A DNA stretch of 64,000 bases. It comes from Candidatus Rickettsiella viridis (GTDB taxonomy: Bacteria > Pseudomonadota > Gammaproteobacteria > Diplorickettsiales > Diplorickettsiaceae). Under the pieces are notes generated by a model. The model ran no database searches. It was not told the origin of the DNA and saw only the letters and a program-made list of their open reading frames with translations. Location: contig NZ_AP018005.1 of the NCBI RefSeq assembly GCF_003966755.1, forward strand, positions 1,240,001-1,304,000, written 5' to 3'. Within the stretch, counting starts at the first letter, position 1, and every line of letters begins with the position of its first letter. Shown one piece after another: positions 28,077-37,264 of the stretch. Made by a program: the position numbers and the translations under genes.

Positions 28077-30047
28077 TTATTCAACTACCGCATTTGTTTT
28101 TAATTTCATATTTTCTTTAGCGTATTGCATCAATCCGCCACGAAAAGGCGCAAAGCCTGTACCAAAAACCATCCCAGCATCCAGTAAATCAATATCTTCA
28201 ACCACATGTTCCTGTAAACATTTCTTTGCTTCTTCTATCATCGGATCAATCATGCGATCAATTAAATTCTCTGCTACTTTGTAATCATCTGGAATCTTTT
28301 CTTTAATTGCTTGCCCTTTTTTATTGTAACGATAAAACCCTTGTTTGGTTTTTTTTCCTAAACGTTTGCTCGCCACCATTTTTTCTAAACCTTCTGGCAA
28401 GGGCGTTTGTAACGCTTGATGCAGAATTTTTGCCACCGCCAAACAAATATCTAAACCCACTGTGTCCGCTAACTCTAAAGGCCCCATTGGCATACCAAAA
28501 TCCAGTGCCGCTTTATCAATCACTGGCGCAGGAATACCTTTTTCCAACAACAATACCGCATGCAATAAATAAGGCATTAATAAACGATTGACTAAAAATC
28601 CAGGTGAGCTTTTTACGGGTAATGGCAATCGATTGATTTGATGAACAAATGCTAAAGCTTTTTGAATCACTTCGGGTGCGTTTATTTTAGATTGTACGAC
28701 CTCGACCAAAGGCATTTTGGCAACTGGATTAAAAAAATGTAACCCAATTAAGCGTTCGGGCTGTTTTAAACCTTGTTGAATGTCTTCTAATACAATACTG
28801 GAAGTATTGGTTGCTAAAATCGTATCCGGCTTAACTTGTGCTTCTAATTGGCGAAATAAATTCTGTTTTACTGTTAAATCTTCAAACACCGCTTCAATCA
28901 CTAAATCGGCACGACGAATACCATAACCCGCCACATCGGGAAATAATCTATCCATTGCCATTTGAATAGCACGCGGTTTTTTTAAACGTTTTTTAAATAA
29001 AGTATATGCTCGCCCTATAGCCGGTGCTAAATATTTAGGTTCCCTATCCTGTAAGGTGACAAAAATACCTTGCAATGCACACCAAGCGGCAATATCACCG
29101 CCCATCGTACCGGCCCCTACCACATGAACATGTTTAAAAGTCCCGGTATATTTTTTACCAAGCCGGCTTAAACGTTCTCGTAAAAAATAAATATGAATTA
29201 AATGACGTGCAGTGGGTGTCATCGCTAATTGACTTAAGGATTCCGCTTCATCCAAAAATGCTTTATCGGATACGCCGACTTTTCGCCAATGCGCTAACAT
29301 TTGATAAGGCGCTGGATAATGTTGTGGATTTACCTTGGCCACTAAACCACGATGAAAAATGCTAGCAATTCCATTTCTTACCCATGCAAGGTTACTTAAA
29401 TTTTTCCAACTAAATCCCGCTGATCGTTTTTGCAAATGGGCATAATATAAAGCAGCTACTTCAGCATGTCGTTCGGGAACAACACAATCCACTAACCCCA
29501 CTTTAGCCGCCGCTTGAGCAGACAACATTTTTCCGGTTAACATTAATTGCAGTGCATTAACAGCGCCCAATAAACGAGGTAACCGAACGGTACCCCCCCA
29601 ACCCGGATGAATACCTAATCTCACTTCGGGTAATCCAAAACGAGTCTGTGGATTATCAATAGCAATACGATAACGACAAGCTAGCGCTAGCTCCAAACCA
29701 CCCCCTAAACAAAACCCTTTGATTAACACAACGGTAGGTATTTTTAGAGCAGCCAATTGATCAAACACTAATTGACCTTGGCGAATAAAATCAAAGACTT
29801 CTTTTTCACTGGTTAAAAAACTGATGGTTTGAATATCAGCGCCGACAATAAAGCTATTCGGTTTGCCCGATGTAATAATCAAACCATGAATAGACTTATC
29901 TTCTGCAATATCGGTTAATAATCCCGCTAATTCGACTAATACATTTTTGTCGATTGTATTCACAGCACTATTTTTTTTATCAAAATAAAGCCAAGTAATA
30001 TTTTCCTTCTGTTCAAGTCGCCAATGTTGCGTATTTTTTTCCATCAT
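28077..30047 (-). CDS. Fatty-acid oxidation bifunctional protein (enoyl-CoA hydratase / 3-hydroxyacyl-CoA dehydrogenase)
   Basis: FadB/FadJ-type alpha subunit for the middle steps of beta-oxidation. The N-terminal crotonase domain has the oxyanion segments SFIVGADIQ and GFCLGGGLELALACRYRIA, with the catalytic glutamate region FGLPEVRLGIHPGWGGTVRLPRLLG. The dehydrogenase domain starts HVVGAGTMGGDIAAW and includes GLHFFNPVAKMPLVEVV and GFLVNRLLMPYL. At 656 residues it is somewhat shorter than E. coli FadB (729) or FadJ (714). The ATG overlaps the thiolase stop by four bases; together with fadE upstream this is one beta-oxidation operon. Confidence 0.93.
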   Translation of the reverse strand: MMEKNTQHWRLEQKENITWLYFDKKNSAVNTIDKNVLVELAGLLTDIAEDKSIHGLIITSGKPNSFIVGADIQTISFLTSEKEVFDFIRQGQLVFDQLAALKIPTVVLIKGFCLGGGLELALACRYRIAIDNPQTRFGLPEVRLGIHPGWGGTVRLPRLLGAVNALQLMLTGKMLSAQAAAKVGLVDCVVPERHAEVAALYYAHLQKRSAGFSWKNLSNLAWVRNGIASIFHRGLVAKVNPQHYPAPYQMLAHWRKVGVSDKAFLDEAESLSQLAMTPTARHLIHIYFLRERLSRLGKKYTGTFKHVHVVGAGTMGGDIAAWCALQGIFVTLQDREPKYLAPAIGRAYTLFKKRLKKPRAIQMAMDRLFPDVAGYGIRRADLVIEAVFEDLTVKQNLFRQLEAQVKPDTILATNTSSIVLEDIQQGLKQPERLIGLHFFNPVAKMPLVEVVQSKINAPEVIQKALAFVHQINRLPLPVKSSPGFLVNRLLMPYLLHAVLLLEKGIPAPVIDKAALDFGMPMGPLELADTVGLDICLAVAKILHQALQTPLPEGLEKMVASKRLGKKTKQGFYRYNKKGQAIKEKIPDDYKVAENLIDRMIDPMIEEAKKCLQEHVVEDIDLLDAGMVFGTGFAPFRGGLMQYAKENMKLKTNAVVE

Positions 30048-31372
30048 GCCGCTCCTTTTGCACTAGCTACATTTTCAAGTAAAAGTGCACCACCCTGCCC
30101 ACCGCCGATACACAAGGTTGCTATACCTAAACGCGCTTGTTTTCGTTTTAAAATATGCGCTAGATGCAAAACAATTCGTGCACCACTGGCGCCTACCGGA
30201 TGACCCATGGCAATCGCACCACCATCAATATTAATAGTCGATGGATCAAGTTCGCCTAATGCCTGAGATAACCCTAATTCTGTTTTACAATACTCACTGT
30301 CTTTCCAAGCTGCTAAGCAAGCCAACACTTGACCTGCAAAAGCTTCATTAATTTCCCAAAAATTAATGGCGTTAAAAGCAAGTTGCTGTTTTTTTAATAA
30401 GATGGAAACTGCATGCACCGGGCCCAAACCCATTTCACTGGGATCAACCGCCGCCCATGCGACATCGACAATGCGTGCCAATATCGGCAAGCGGTATTGC
30501 TGCACAGCTTTTTCGCTGGCTAAAATTAAAAAAGCCGCACCATCCGTCACCTGAGAACTATTACCCGGCGTCACTAAACCAAAAGGTTTATCAAAAAAAG
30601 GTTTTAAGCTGCTAAGTTTTTCTAAACTGCTATCCCTACGCAAACCATTATCATACGCATAATAATGATTATCTTCGTCGTAAATGGCATTGATTTCGTC
30701 TTTAAAAACGCCCGCATCCTGTGCTGTGGCCAAACGCTGATGACTTTGTAATGACCACTCATCCATTTGCCGGCGTGTAATACCAAATCGATGGGCAATG
30801 ATTTCTGCGGTTTGCCCCATGGATAAACCTACAATCGGATCGGTTAATCCGCGTAATAAAGCAATAATGGGTGTTACATAGTTTAATCGAAACTGACTTA
30901 AAACGCGTAACCGCACCGCAAAGCTTTTAGCTGAATTCCAGTGCGCTAAAAAAGTACTCATTTCTGGCTTAAATAATAACGGCGCCTGGCTCATCGCTTC
31001 TGTACCACCCGCTAAAACCAGATCATAACGCCCACAAGCAATATCTAAGGCGGCACTATCTAAGGCTTGCAATCCCGATGCACAATTTCGTTGCACGGTA
31101 TAAGCAGGCACCGACTTTCCACAACCTAAACGTAAAGCAATCACACGACTAATATTCGTTTCATCTGGGCTAGACATCACACAACCTGTGACCACTTCAC
31201 CCAATTGTTCTGGGATAAACGCTTGGCGCGCCAACAAATAACGACTGGCTTGAATAGCGAGATCCGAAGCTGAAAACTTTCCTGGTTCGCCACGCACTTT
31301 TAACCACGGTGTACGCATACCATCCACAATATAAACCGGCCGTGCAAAACTTGATCTCACATTTGACTGCAT
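30044..31372 (-). CDS. fadI: Acetyl-CoA acyltransferase (thiolase, FadI-like)
   Basis: Last step of beta-oxidation, cleaving 3-ketoacyl-CoA with CoA. The active-site Cys lies in QRNCASGLQAL, the catalytic His in GGAIAMGHPVGASGARIV and the second Cys in CIGGGQGGALLLE. At 442 residues it matches the FadI type better than the shorter FadA (about 390). It is coupled to the downstream FadB/J-like gene by a four-base overlap, and separated from fadE by an R2 half-copy. Confidence 0.93.
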   Translation of the reverse strand: MQSNVRSSFARPVYIVDGMRTPWLKVRGEPGKFSASDLAIQASRYLLARQAFIPEQLGEVVTGCVMSSPDETNISRVIALRLGCGKSVPAYTVQRNCASGLQALDSAALDIACGRYDLVLAGGTEAMSQAPLLFKPEMSTFLAHWNSAKSFAVRLRVLSQFRLNYVTPIIALLRGLTDPIVGLSMGQTAEIIAHRFGITRRQMDEWSLQSHQRLATAQDAGVFKDEINAIYDEDNHYYAYDNGLRRDSSLEKLSSLKPFFDKPFGLVTPGNSSQVTDGAAFLILASEKAVQQYRLPILARIVDVAWAAVDPSEMGLGPVHAVSILLKKQQLAFNAINFWEINEAFAGQVLACLAAWKDSEYCKTELGLSQALGELDPSTINIDGGAIAMGHPVGASGARIVLHLAHILKRKQARLGIATLCIGGGQGGALLLENVASAKGAA

Positions 31373-31385
31373 AATTCCTCCATTA

Positions 31386-31421
31386 CCTGGATTGCCACGC
31401 GCTTCGCGCTCGCAATGACGA
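31386..31421 (-). repeat. R2 dispersed repeat, half copy
   Basis: GGATTGCCACGCGCTTCGCG continuing to CTCGCAATGACG on the plus strand: the R2 motif in reverse. It fills most of the 51-bp space between fadE and the thiolase gene, within the apparent operon. Confidence 0.8.
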
Positions 31422-31423
31422 AA

Positions 31424-33685
31424 CTAAAATTCATCGACCTGCATACTGTCTTGTTGCAGCGTTTCAGCTGCCAGAAATTGTTCTGCTTCAGCACGGCTAA
31501 GCATATTATGCTTCACTGCGTATTCTAGCTGTTGCTCAATATTCCAGGATTTATCTATGCCGTGTTTTTTTAATTGCCTGATTTTCTGTCTAATGGTCGC
31601 TATCTTCATCCATTCCGTAAAAGCAAGTTCCATACGCCCTGTTGTATCTTCCCTACCTCGGCCTAAATAACAATCTTGCGTCATTCGATCACGAAAGGCA
31701 GAAATTTGCTTCATAGGCTCAAGCAACTGAGCATCCAGTTTATCACTCGCTAGTTGAAAAGATCGCCCCAAAGGAAACACAATAAAATGTAATAATCGAC
31801 CTAAAAAATAGGAAGGGGAATTCATAAAGAATTTTTCAAAAGCAATTTGGATATGGTAAAGGCAGTATTTTAAATTCCATTCTAAGTAGTCATCATCTTC
31901 TGCGGAAGCATATTCCTGATAATAACGCAACGCACTCGAAGCAAGATAAAGATAGCTTAAGACATCGCCTAAGCGGGCAGAAAGACGTTCCCTACGTTTT
32001 ATACTTCCGCCTAAAACTAACAACGTGATATCAGTTACGAATGCCAAGGCAGCAGACATTCTCGATAACTGACAATAATAATATCTGAACTTATGCAAAG
32101 GACTTTTCACAAACAAACGTCCTATGCCAAAAGCAAAACTAAATGTTTTTATTAAGTTCTTAAACACATAACCAACATGACTGGCTAATAATTTGTCTAA
32201 AGATCGAATATCATTTTTTTGAATCGCTTTAACCTCGTCCATTAAAAAAGGATGACAACGCACAGCACCTTGACCAAATATAATCAGGTTTCGTGTTAAG
32301 ATATTAGCGCCTTCCACCGTGATAGAAATAGGTATGGCGATATAGCCTTGTGCTAAGTAATTACGCGGTCCTAATTGAATCCCGCGTCCGCCATGAATAT
32401 CCATCGCATCATTAACAATCGTTCGCGCCAACTCTGTCATGTGATATTTTGCAATAGAGGAAGCTAATGCTGGCTTTAATGAAGCATCCACTGCCGTGAC
32501 CGTAAAGCGACGTGTTGCTTCCATTAAATAAGTTAAGCCAGCCATTCTCGCCAGTGCCGCTTCTACGCCTTCAAACCTAAGCAGCGGCTGATTAAACTGC
32601 TCTCGTAAAACACTATAAGCCCCTGTCATTCTATAAGCCAATTGGGTTTGCGCCGCACTCACCGCTGGCAAAGAAATACCACGCCCGATAGATAAACATT
32701 CTATTAACATTCGCCAACCTTGGCCTAACATTTTTTCTCCACCAATAACAAAACTAAGTGGAATAAAAACATCTTTACCACGCACAGGACCATTCAAAAA
32801 AGCAAGCCCCATGGGCGAATGACGGTGCCCCACTTCAACGCCTTCCAGATTAGAAGGTACTAAGGCAACGGTAATACCTATCTGCGCACTTGAGCCAATT
32901 AAATGATCTGGATCAAATAATTTAAATGCAATACCTATCACGGTGGCAATAGGCGCTAAAGTAATATAACGTTTATTAAAACTAAGTCGAATACCTAAAA
33001 TTTCTTTATCTTTGTATTTTCCTTTACATACAATGCCACTATCGGTAATGGCCGTTGCATCGCTACCGGCTTTTGCAGACGTTAACGCAAAACAAGGAAT
33101 TTCCTGGCCTGCCGCTAAACGAGGTAAATAATAATCTTTCTGATCTTCGGTACCATAGTGCAGTAATAATTCTGCAGGACCCAAGGAATTAGGAACCAAT
33201 ACGGTGACAGACGCACTGACAGAACGTGTTGCAATTTTTAAAACAACACTCGAATGTGCTAAAGCAGAAAAACCTAATCCGCCGTATTTTTTGGGAATAA
33301 CCATGCCAAAAAATTTATTCTGTTTTATGTTATCCCATACAGCGGGAGGCAAATCGTGATATTTAGTTAAAATTTCATAATCATTCAACATACTACACAA
33401 AGCTTCTACCTGATTATCTAAAAAACTTTGTTCTTCTGCCGTTAATACCGATAAAGGAATTTTATGTAGCGCTTGCCAATCTGGCTTGCCACGAAACAAA
33501 TCTTTTTCCCACCACATATCGCCGGCTTCTAAAACCACTTCTTCCGTTTTACTAATCGATGGAAGCGCTTTTTTCAACGTGGGAAATAACGGGTTTACCA
33601 ATAAAGAACGGCGCAATAAAGGGATACTCAAGATCATTATTACGCTTAGAATAACAAGGCCTAAACTAAATAATAGATAGCACAT
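31424..33685 (-). CDS. fadE: Acyl-CoA dehydrogenase FadE
   Basis: FAD-dependent first step of beta-oxidation, membrane-linked. An N-terminal hydrophobic segment (LLFSLGLVILSVIMILSIPLL) is followed by the acyl-CoA dehydrogenase core: YGGLGFSALAHSSVV, LTSAKAGSDATAI (flavin/substrate region), GRGISLPAVSAAQ, and DIHGGRGIQLGPRNYLAQGY. A FadE-specific C-terminal domain follows. The 753 residues are shorter than E. coli FadE (814) but collinear by eye. The stop is TAG. It begins 27 bp downstream of pilX on the same strand. Confidence 0.95.
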   Translation of the reverse strand: MCYLLFSLGLVILSVIMILSIPLLRRSLLVNPLFPTLKKALPSISKTEEVVLEAGDMWWEKDLFRGKPDWQALHKIPLSVLTAEEQSFLDNQVEALCSMLNDYEILTKYHDLPPAVWDNIKQNKFFGMVIPKKYGGLGFSALAHSSVVLKIATRSVSASVTVLVPNSLGPAELLLHYGTEDQKDYYLPRLAAGQEIPCFALTSAKAGSDATAITDSGIVCKGKYKDKEILGIRLSFNKRYITLAPIATVIGIAFKLFDPDHLIGSSAQIGITVALVPSNLEGVEVGHRHSPMGLAFLNGPVRGKDVFIPLSFVIGGEKMLGQGWRMLIECLSIGRGISLPAVSAAQTQLAYRMTGAYSVLREQFNQPLLRFEGVEAALARMAGLTYLMEATRRFTVTAVDASLKPALASSIAKYHMTELARTIVNDAMDIHGGRGIQLGPRNYLAQGYIAIPISITVEGANILTRNLIIFGQGAVRCHPFLMDEVKAIQKNDIRSLDKLLASHVGYVFKNLIKTFSFAFGIGRLFVKSPLHKFRYYYCQLSRMSAALAFVTDITLLVLGGSIKRRERLSARLGDVLSYLYLASSALRYYQEYASAEDDDYLEWNLKYCLYHIQIAFEKFFMNSPSYFLGRLLHFIVFPLGRSFQLASDKLDAQLLEPMKQISAFRDRMTQDCYLGRGREDTTGRMELAFTEWMKIATIRQKIRQLKKHGIDKSWNIEQQLEYAVKHNMLSRAEAEQFLAAETLQQDSMQVDEF

Positions 33686-33712
33686 ACACTACGATCATCC
33701 ATTGTATAGAAT

Positions 33713-34189
33713 TTAGTATTTATTTAATTCTCGCCACGAACTACGACCTTCCTTTATCGGCTTTTCTTCATTCTCTGCACATTTTTTATTTATTTTTTTG
33801 GCATAAGTCGTTTGCAAGACAAGTGCTTGTCGCTGGGCTTGCTTTGCTCTCGCTGTGATACGGTAGTAATAAACTATTTGTTGAGCACTACAAAAAGGCA
33901 ACCCGATACGTTCAGCATCATGCTGAACCTGATAACCCGCATAGCTAAAGCTACCCTGCAAATGACTTCTTGCCCCTAGATTAGCTAATTGAACTTCCGC
34001 CATTTTCAACCCGGTTTCAGCTGCCCAAAACTGCTGTGAAGCCATAGCGTAATTTTGACCCATCCGCAATTCAAGATGTGTACTATTTAACAAGCTCAAC
34101 ACCATCAAACTTATCATTAAAAGAAAAAACAATACAGTGACTAATATAAAACCACGCTGAATATTTGTACTAAAAAGAGCCATACCCAC
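33713..34189 (-). CDS. pilX: Type IV pilus minor pilin PilX-like
   Basis: Minor pilin with a long N-terminal hydrophobic helix (RGFILVTVLFFLLMISLMVLSLLN). The following TxxExRMGQNYAMASQQFWAAETGLKMAEVQLA segment is typical of the PilX N-terminal domain. The 158-residue length is usual. An internal ATG two codons in (34183) is an equally good start. PilX works with PilV and PilW in the pilus tip priming complex; here it is separated from pilW by about 1.2 kb of inserted sequence, and no pilY1 or pilE follows. Confidence 0.82.
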   Translation of the reverse strand: MGMALFSTNIQRGFILVTVLFFLLMISLMVLSLLNSTHLELRMGQNYAMASQQFWAAETGLKMAEVQLANLGARSHLQGSFSYAGYQVQHDAERIGLPFCSAQQIVYYYRITARAKQAQRQALVLQTTYAKKINKKCAENEEKPIKEGRSSWRELNKY

Positions 34190-34262
34190 ACTCCACCGCT
34201 ACTGCTAGCGTTTTTCTATTAGGAGATTATGGTAACGGGGAAATTACCACTATTGCTTGGTT

Positions 34263-34413
34263 AACGAGAGTCTTGGATAAGTAAATTCTTAGCTATGTTG
34301 GCCGAATCAATAGGCCATTTCATTTAAAAATGAAACAATAATAGATTTTTTAGCTAAAATTTTAATCAATTAACTTAAACTTTAAGGTTATTTTCTTATC
34401 CAAGACTCGCGTT
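34263..34413. repeat. Long nested inverted repeat between pilX and the inserted gene
   Basis: AACGAGAGTCTTGGATAAG (34263-34281) matches in reverse complement the segment at 34395-34413 with a single mismatch. Inside it a second arm AAATTCTTAGCT pairs imperfectly with AGCTAAAATTT, and small hairpins (GGCCGAATCAATAGGCC; TTTCATTTAAAAATGAAA) occupy the loop. It could be a small non-autonomous element or a structured RNA. Confidence 0.6.
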
Positions 34414-34520
34414 GGTTAGGCTTTTTTGTGCTTTATTAGCATCAAGGGAAAATTGAGAAGACGCTGATAACCGAGAATCAGCTAGCTTACTAGCTAGCCA
34501 TTGAGCGTTAGATTCAGGGA

Positions 34521-35298
34521 TCATCCCTTCGAAGCTCGCTCCAACTCGCCAATAACGCTCTCCCCCGAAGAAGGTAAACTTGAAGGGTACAAGCCCAGGT
34601 CGTACCGATGGTACCCAAGTTGTCTACTCTGCTCATGATTATAAAAACAAGTAAGATCGCTAGAATTAGATGAGAGAACCATAGTGTCGTTACCAACAGA
34701 GGGTATATGGTTTTCAGGCAAATTTGCCCTTTCCTCAACCAAACCTCTCTCAGTCGTTAGGTAAATTCCAATCAATTCCTTAAGGTCTTTTCTGATCTCG
34801 TCTAAATTGAGAGGCTTCCAATTTTTACCTTTTATCTTATCCCAAAACCATTGCCCACATTTAGGTGCTAATAAAGATGACAGCGGATGGATAGTTAAAA
34901 ATAACTTTGAAATTACTGCACTCGTAAAAATAATAACAAGAGAATTTGGCAGCATACTAAAACCAAAAAAAACTAAAACAAACCAATGCAGCAACTGAAG
35001 TTAATGACAACCCAACCTCTATCAATCTATGAGCCCAATAACCCGCTATAGTAGAAAAATTGTTTTTCGTATACTTAGCCAATACTTCTAGTAGCTTAGT
35101 GTTTTCAGGGTTCTGCTCTAATTTTGCTAACGCTGCCTCAACCAGCGCTAACTCACAATATCGAGGCAGTAAAGACTCTTCTACTGCTAAAATAAACATG
35201 CCATTAAAATCCTTTTTAAATTGAAAAGCTAACGACTGTCCTTTTAGATTTAGCTCAAATTTATTTATATAATTTTCTGAGAATCTAAATATTTTCAT
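34521..35298 (-). pseudogene. Hypothetical membrane protein gene with frameshift at a T8 run
   Basis: Two overlapping frames, 35298-34957 (113 residues) and 34994-34521 (157 codons), read as one protein if a base is dropped in the T8 tract at 34965-34972. The join reconstructs a continuous hydrophobic region (SVAALVCFSFF then GFSMLPNSLVIIFTSAVIS). The N-terminal part resembles the N-terminal part of the protein at 25307. The C-terminal half is polar and Ser-rich. No family recognised. The gene is inserted between pilW and pilX. It may be a true pseudogene, a phase-variable gene controlled by tract length, or a sequencing error in a homopolymer. Confidence 0.55.
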
Positions 35299-35348
35299 AG
35301 TCAGTAACTTCTCATTTTATAATTTTAAAATAATCTTCTTGTTAATTT

Positions 35349-35374
35349 AATTATTGCATAATTATGCAATAATT
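35349..35374. other. Perfect AT-rich palindrome
   Basis: AATTATTGCAT followed by its reverse complement ATGCAATAATT with a four-base AATT centre. It is located between the end of pilW and the start of the frameshifted membrane protein gene. It could be an operator or a weak terminator. Confidence 0.55.
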
Positions 35375-35440
35375 TATACTATGAAACGCTGTGAAATATT
35401 TTTGCTCATTTCATAATTTAACAATTAATTTGTTTATAAT

Positions 35441-36289
35441 TTATATACCTCGTTCACGTAATCCAACAACATGCGTCCACTCACTCCCTAAAGATTTTTT
35501 ATCCTGCAAAACGAGGGTAATTTCAACACTACGCACATCAGACCATTTCTTTATCGGCTGCGGGTGCATATAAAGTAGACGTCCATTCGCTGTATTTCGT
35601 ACCCCCAATCGAACGGACATTTTTTCTATGCCTTCGACTAACTCAATGGGATTATGGGCAGATCTGTTTAAATTACGACGATATAAAGCAAAAATAGCAT
35701 TGCCTTTATGATTTAGTCGTCCTGTATTTCCAATATAGTAAACAATTTTATTTAAAAACCCCACTTCACTGTCGCGCTGATAACGATGTTGTAAATTGAA
35801 TTGTCCCCACTGAAAAGCCTCTGCATGCTGGCAATCGCTAATCAAACATTTATCCTGAGAATGAAACGGCGACTCGCCTACTAAAGAAATAGTGCCGCCT
35901 TGCGCAAATTTCACAGAGCGCGTATCTGGATCGAGAAACTGAATTAAAATAATATCGCTATGAGGTTTAGCTTCCGGTAAATAAGGAAGATCCGAATGTG
36001 TTGTAGCAAAACCTGCTTGCCAAACTAATAAACTATTATCCGGTGTTAACTGCGTATTGAGCGGAAAAAAATTAATTAATCGCACACAGCCAATTAAACC
36101 TGCCATGCGAATATCACGGCTCAACCCATTAAAAGCAATTCGCACACTGGTTTGAACAGCATTTAAACGCTGTATTAAATAATAGGTCTTCTTACACTGC
36201 ACAAAAATTTCTATTAGCACACTACTAAGAAACAAAGCCAGGGTTAACGCAATGAGTAGCTCAAGTAGCGTATGGCCTTGCTGCCTCAT
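35441..36289 (-). CDS. pilW: Type IV pilus minor pilin PilW-like
   Basis: Minor pilin with a class III-type N-terminus QGHTLLELLIALTLALFLSSVLIEIF, the prepilin peptidase site just before the hydrophobic helix, and the PilW-typical SRDIRMAGLIGC segment (residues about 57-68). At 282 residues it is within the family range. Its ATG overlaps the pilV stop by four bases, so they are translationally coupled. It primes pilus assembly with PilV and PilX. Confidence 0.88.
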   Translation of the reverse strand: MRQQGHTLLELLIALTLALFLSSVLIEIFVQCKKTYYLIQRLNAVQTSVRIAFNGLSRDIRMAGLIGCVRLINFFPLNTQLTPDNSLLVWQAGFATTHSDLPYLPEAKPHSDIILIQFLDPDTRSVKFAQGGTISLVGESPFHSQDKCLISDCQHAEAFQWGQFNLQHRYQRDSEVGFLNKIVYYIGNTGRLNHKGNAIFALYRRNLNRSAHNPIELVEGIEKMSVRLGVRNTANGRLLYMHPQPIKKWSDVRSVEITLVLQDKKSLGSEWTHVVGLRERGI

Positions 36290-36666
36290 AGCCGAAATAG
36301 TAATTGCAATGAACGCTTAAACTGCGGATGGTAATAAAGAGAACGCCAGCTGATTTTATATTGATAATCGTCGCCTTGTTTTGTTAAAAACGCTTCGCCT
36401 TCAGGAAAAATTTTAGCAATATTCTCTTCTGCTAAATGCAATTGCGCTTGAATACAGGCTTGATCACCACAACTGTACACACGTTCAGCTAATTCATTAT
36501 TTTTCAAATCAGCTAAGTTGATAAAATAAGCCTGTTCACTGGTACGCAACGCCATTAATTGACTTTGCGTAAAACCGAGTAACCCAACACTCAAAATAAA
36601 TAACGATAACATGACTTCGGTTAAACTAAATCCTTGTTGTGCTTTTTTATTTATTAAAATCAACAT
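36286..36666 (-). CDS. pilV: Type IV pilus minor pilin PilV-like
   Basis: Short pilin-like protein with the cleavage/methylation motif QQGFSLTEVMLSLFILSVGLLGFTQSQ; the glutamate at mature position 5 is present. The C-terminal part holds a Cys pair (CGDQAC). At 126 residues it is compact for PilV. First gene of the pilV-pilW set and divergent from the lipoprotein gene at 36827. The AT-rich 160 bp between them should hold both promoters. Confidence 0.85.
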   Translation of the reverse strand: MLILINKKAQQGFSLTEVMLSLFILSVGLLGFTQSQLMALRTSEQAYFINLADLKNNELAERVYSCGDQACIQAQLHLAEENIAKIFPEGEAFLTKQGDDYQYKISWRSLYYHPQFKRSLQLLFRL

Positions 36667-36826
36667 CTCTATTAATTTAAAAAATCTTTATTGCATTAAA
36701 AAATTATTATATAAATAATAAAATAATTACTCAATGATAAACTAACTCTAGAAAAACTTTCTTTTTTCAAAAAATCATAAGTAGAATAGCAAGTTCTATT
36801 TTTAAAAATAACAAGGCAATCATGGT

Positions 36827-37198
36827 ATGAAAAAAATATTAGCGAGTTTAGTAATAACCACTTTACTACTTTCTGCTTGTGCAGGAAAAACCCCTAATCC
36901 TATTCCTCAACATCAACCTGGAGATGAACTCCTAACGTGTTCCCAAATCAAACAAGAACTGTTAGATAATCGAGTCAAAGTGATGAATCTTATTCCTAAA
37001 GAAAATAAGATGGGTAAAAACATTGCATTAGGCGTTGCAGGCGCTTTTGTTATTGTTCCTTGGTTCTTTATGGATTTTTCTGATGCTGAGCGTGTAGAAA
37101 TACAAGGCTACCAATTACGTGACAATTGGCTTCGATCACTTTCTATTAAGAAAAAATGCGGCGCTTTACCTGCTTCGATTAGATTCCAAGGTCAATAG
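36827..37198 (+). CDS. Small hypothetical lipoprotein
   Basis: A 123-residue protein with a clear lipoprotein signal MKKILASLVITTLLLSACAG (lipobox LSAC). The mature part has a conserved-looking CSQIKQELLDN and a central hydrophobic segment IALGVAGAFVIVPWFFMDF, followed by a basic C-terminus. The pattern resembles small lipoproteins common in Legionellales and Coxiella, but I cannot name a family. The start has AAGG upstream; the stop is TAG. It is followed by a strong hairpin. Confidence 0.75.
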   Translation: MKKILASLVITTLLLSACAGKTPNPIPQHQPGDELLTCSQIKQELLDNRVKVMNLIPKENKMGKNIALGVAGAFVIVPWFFMDFSDAERVEIQGYQLRDNWLRSLSIKKKCGALPASIRFQGQ

Positions 37199-37208
37199 TC
37201 ATCTAAAT

Positions 37209-37240
37209 AAAGAGGTAAATAATCATTTATTTACCTCTTT
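37209..37240. terminator. Bidirectional hairpin terminator
   Basis: AAAGAGGTAAATAA pairs perfectly with TTATTTACCTCTTT, give or take one loop base. It lies between the convergent lipoprotein gene and pepA and can serve both. Confidence 0.75.
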
Positions 37241-37264
37241 AAAAACCTTCTCCAAACAACGTTT

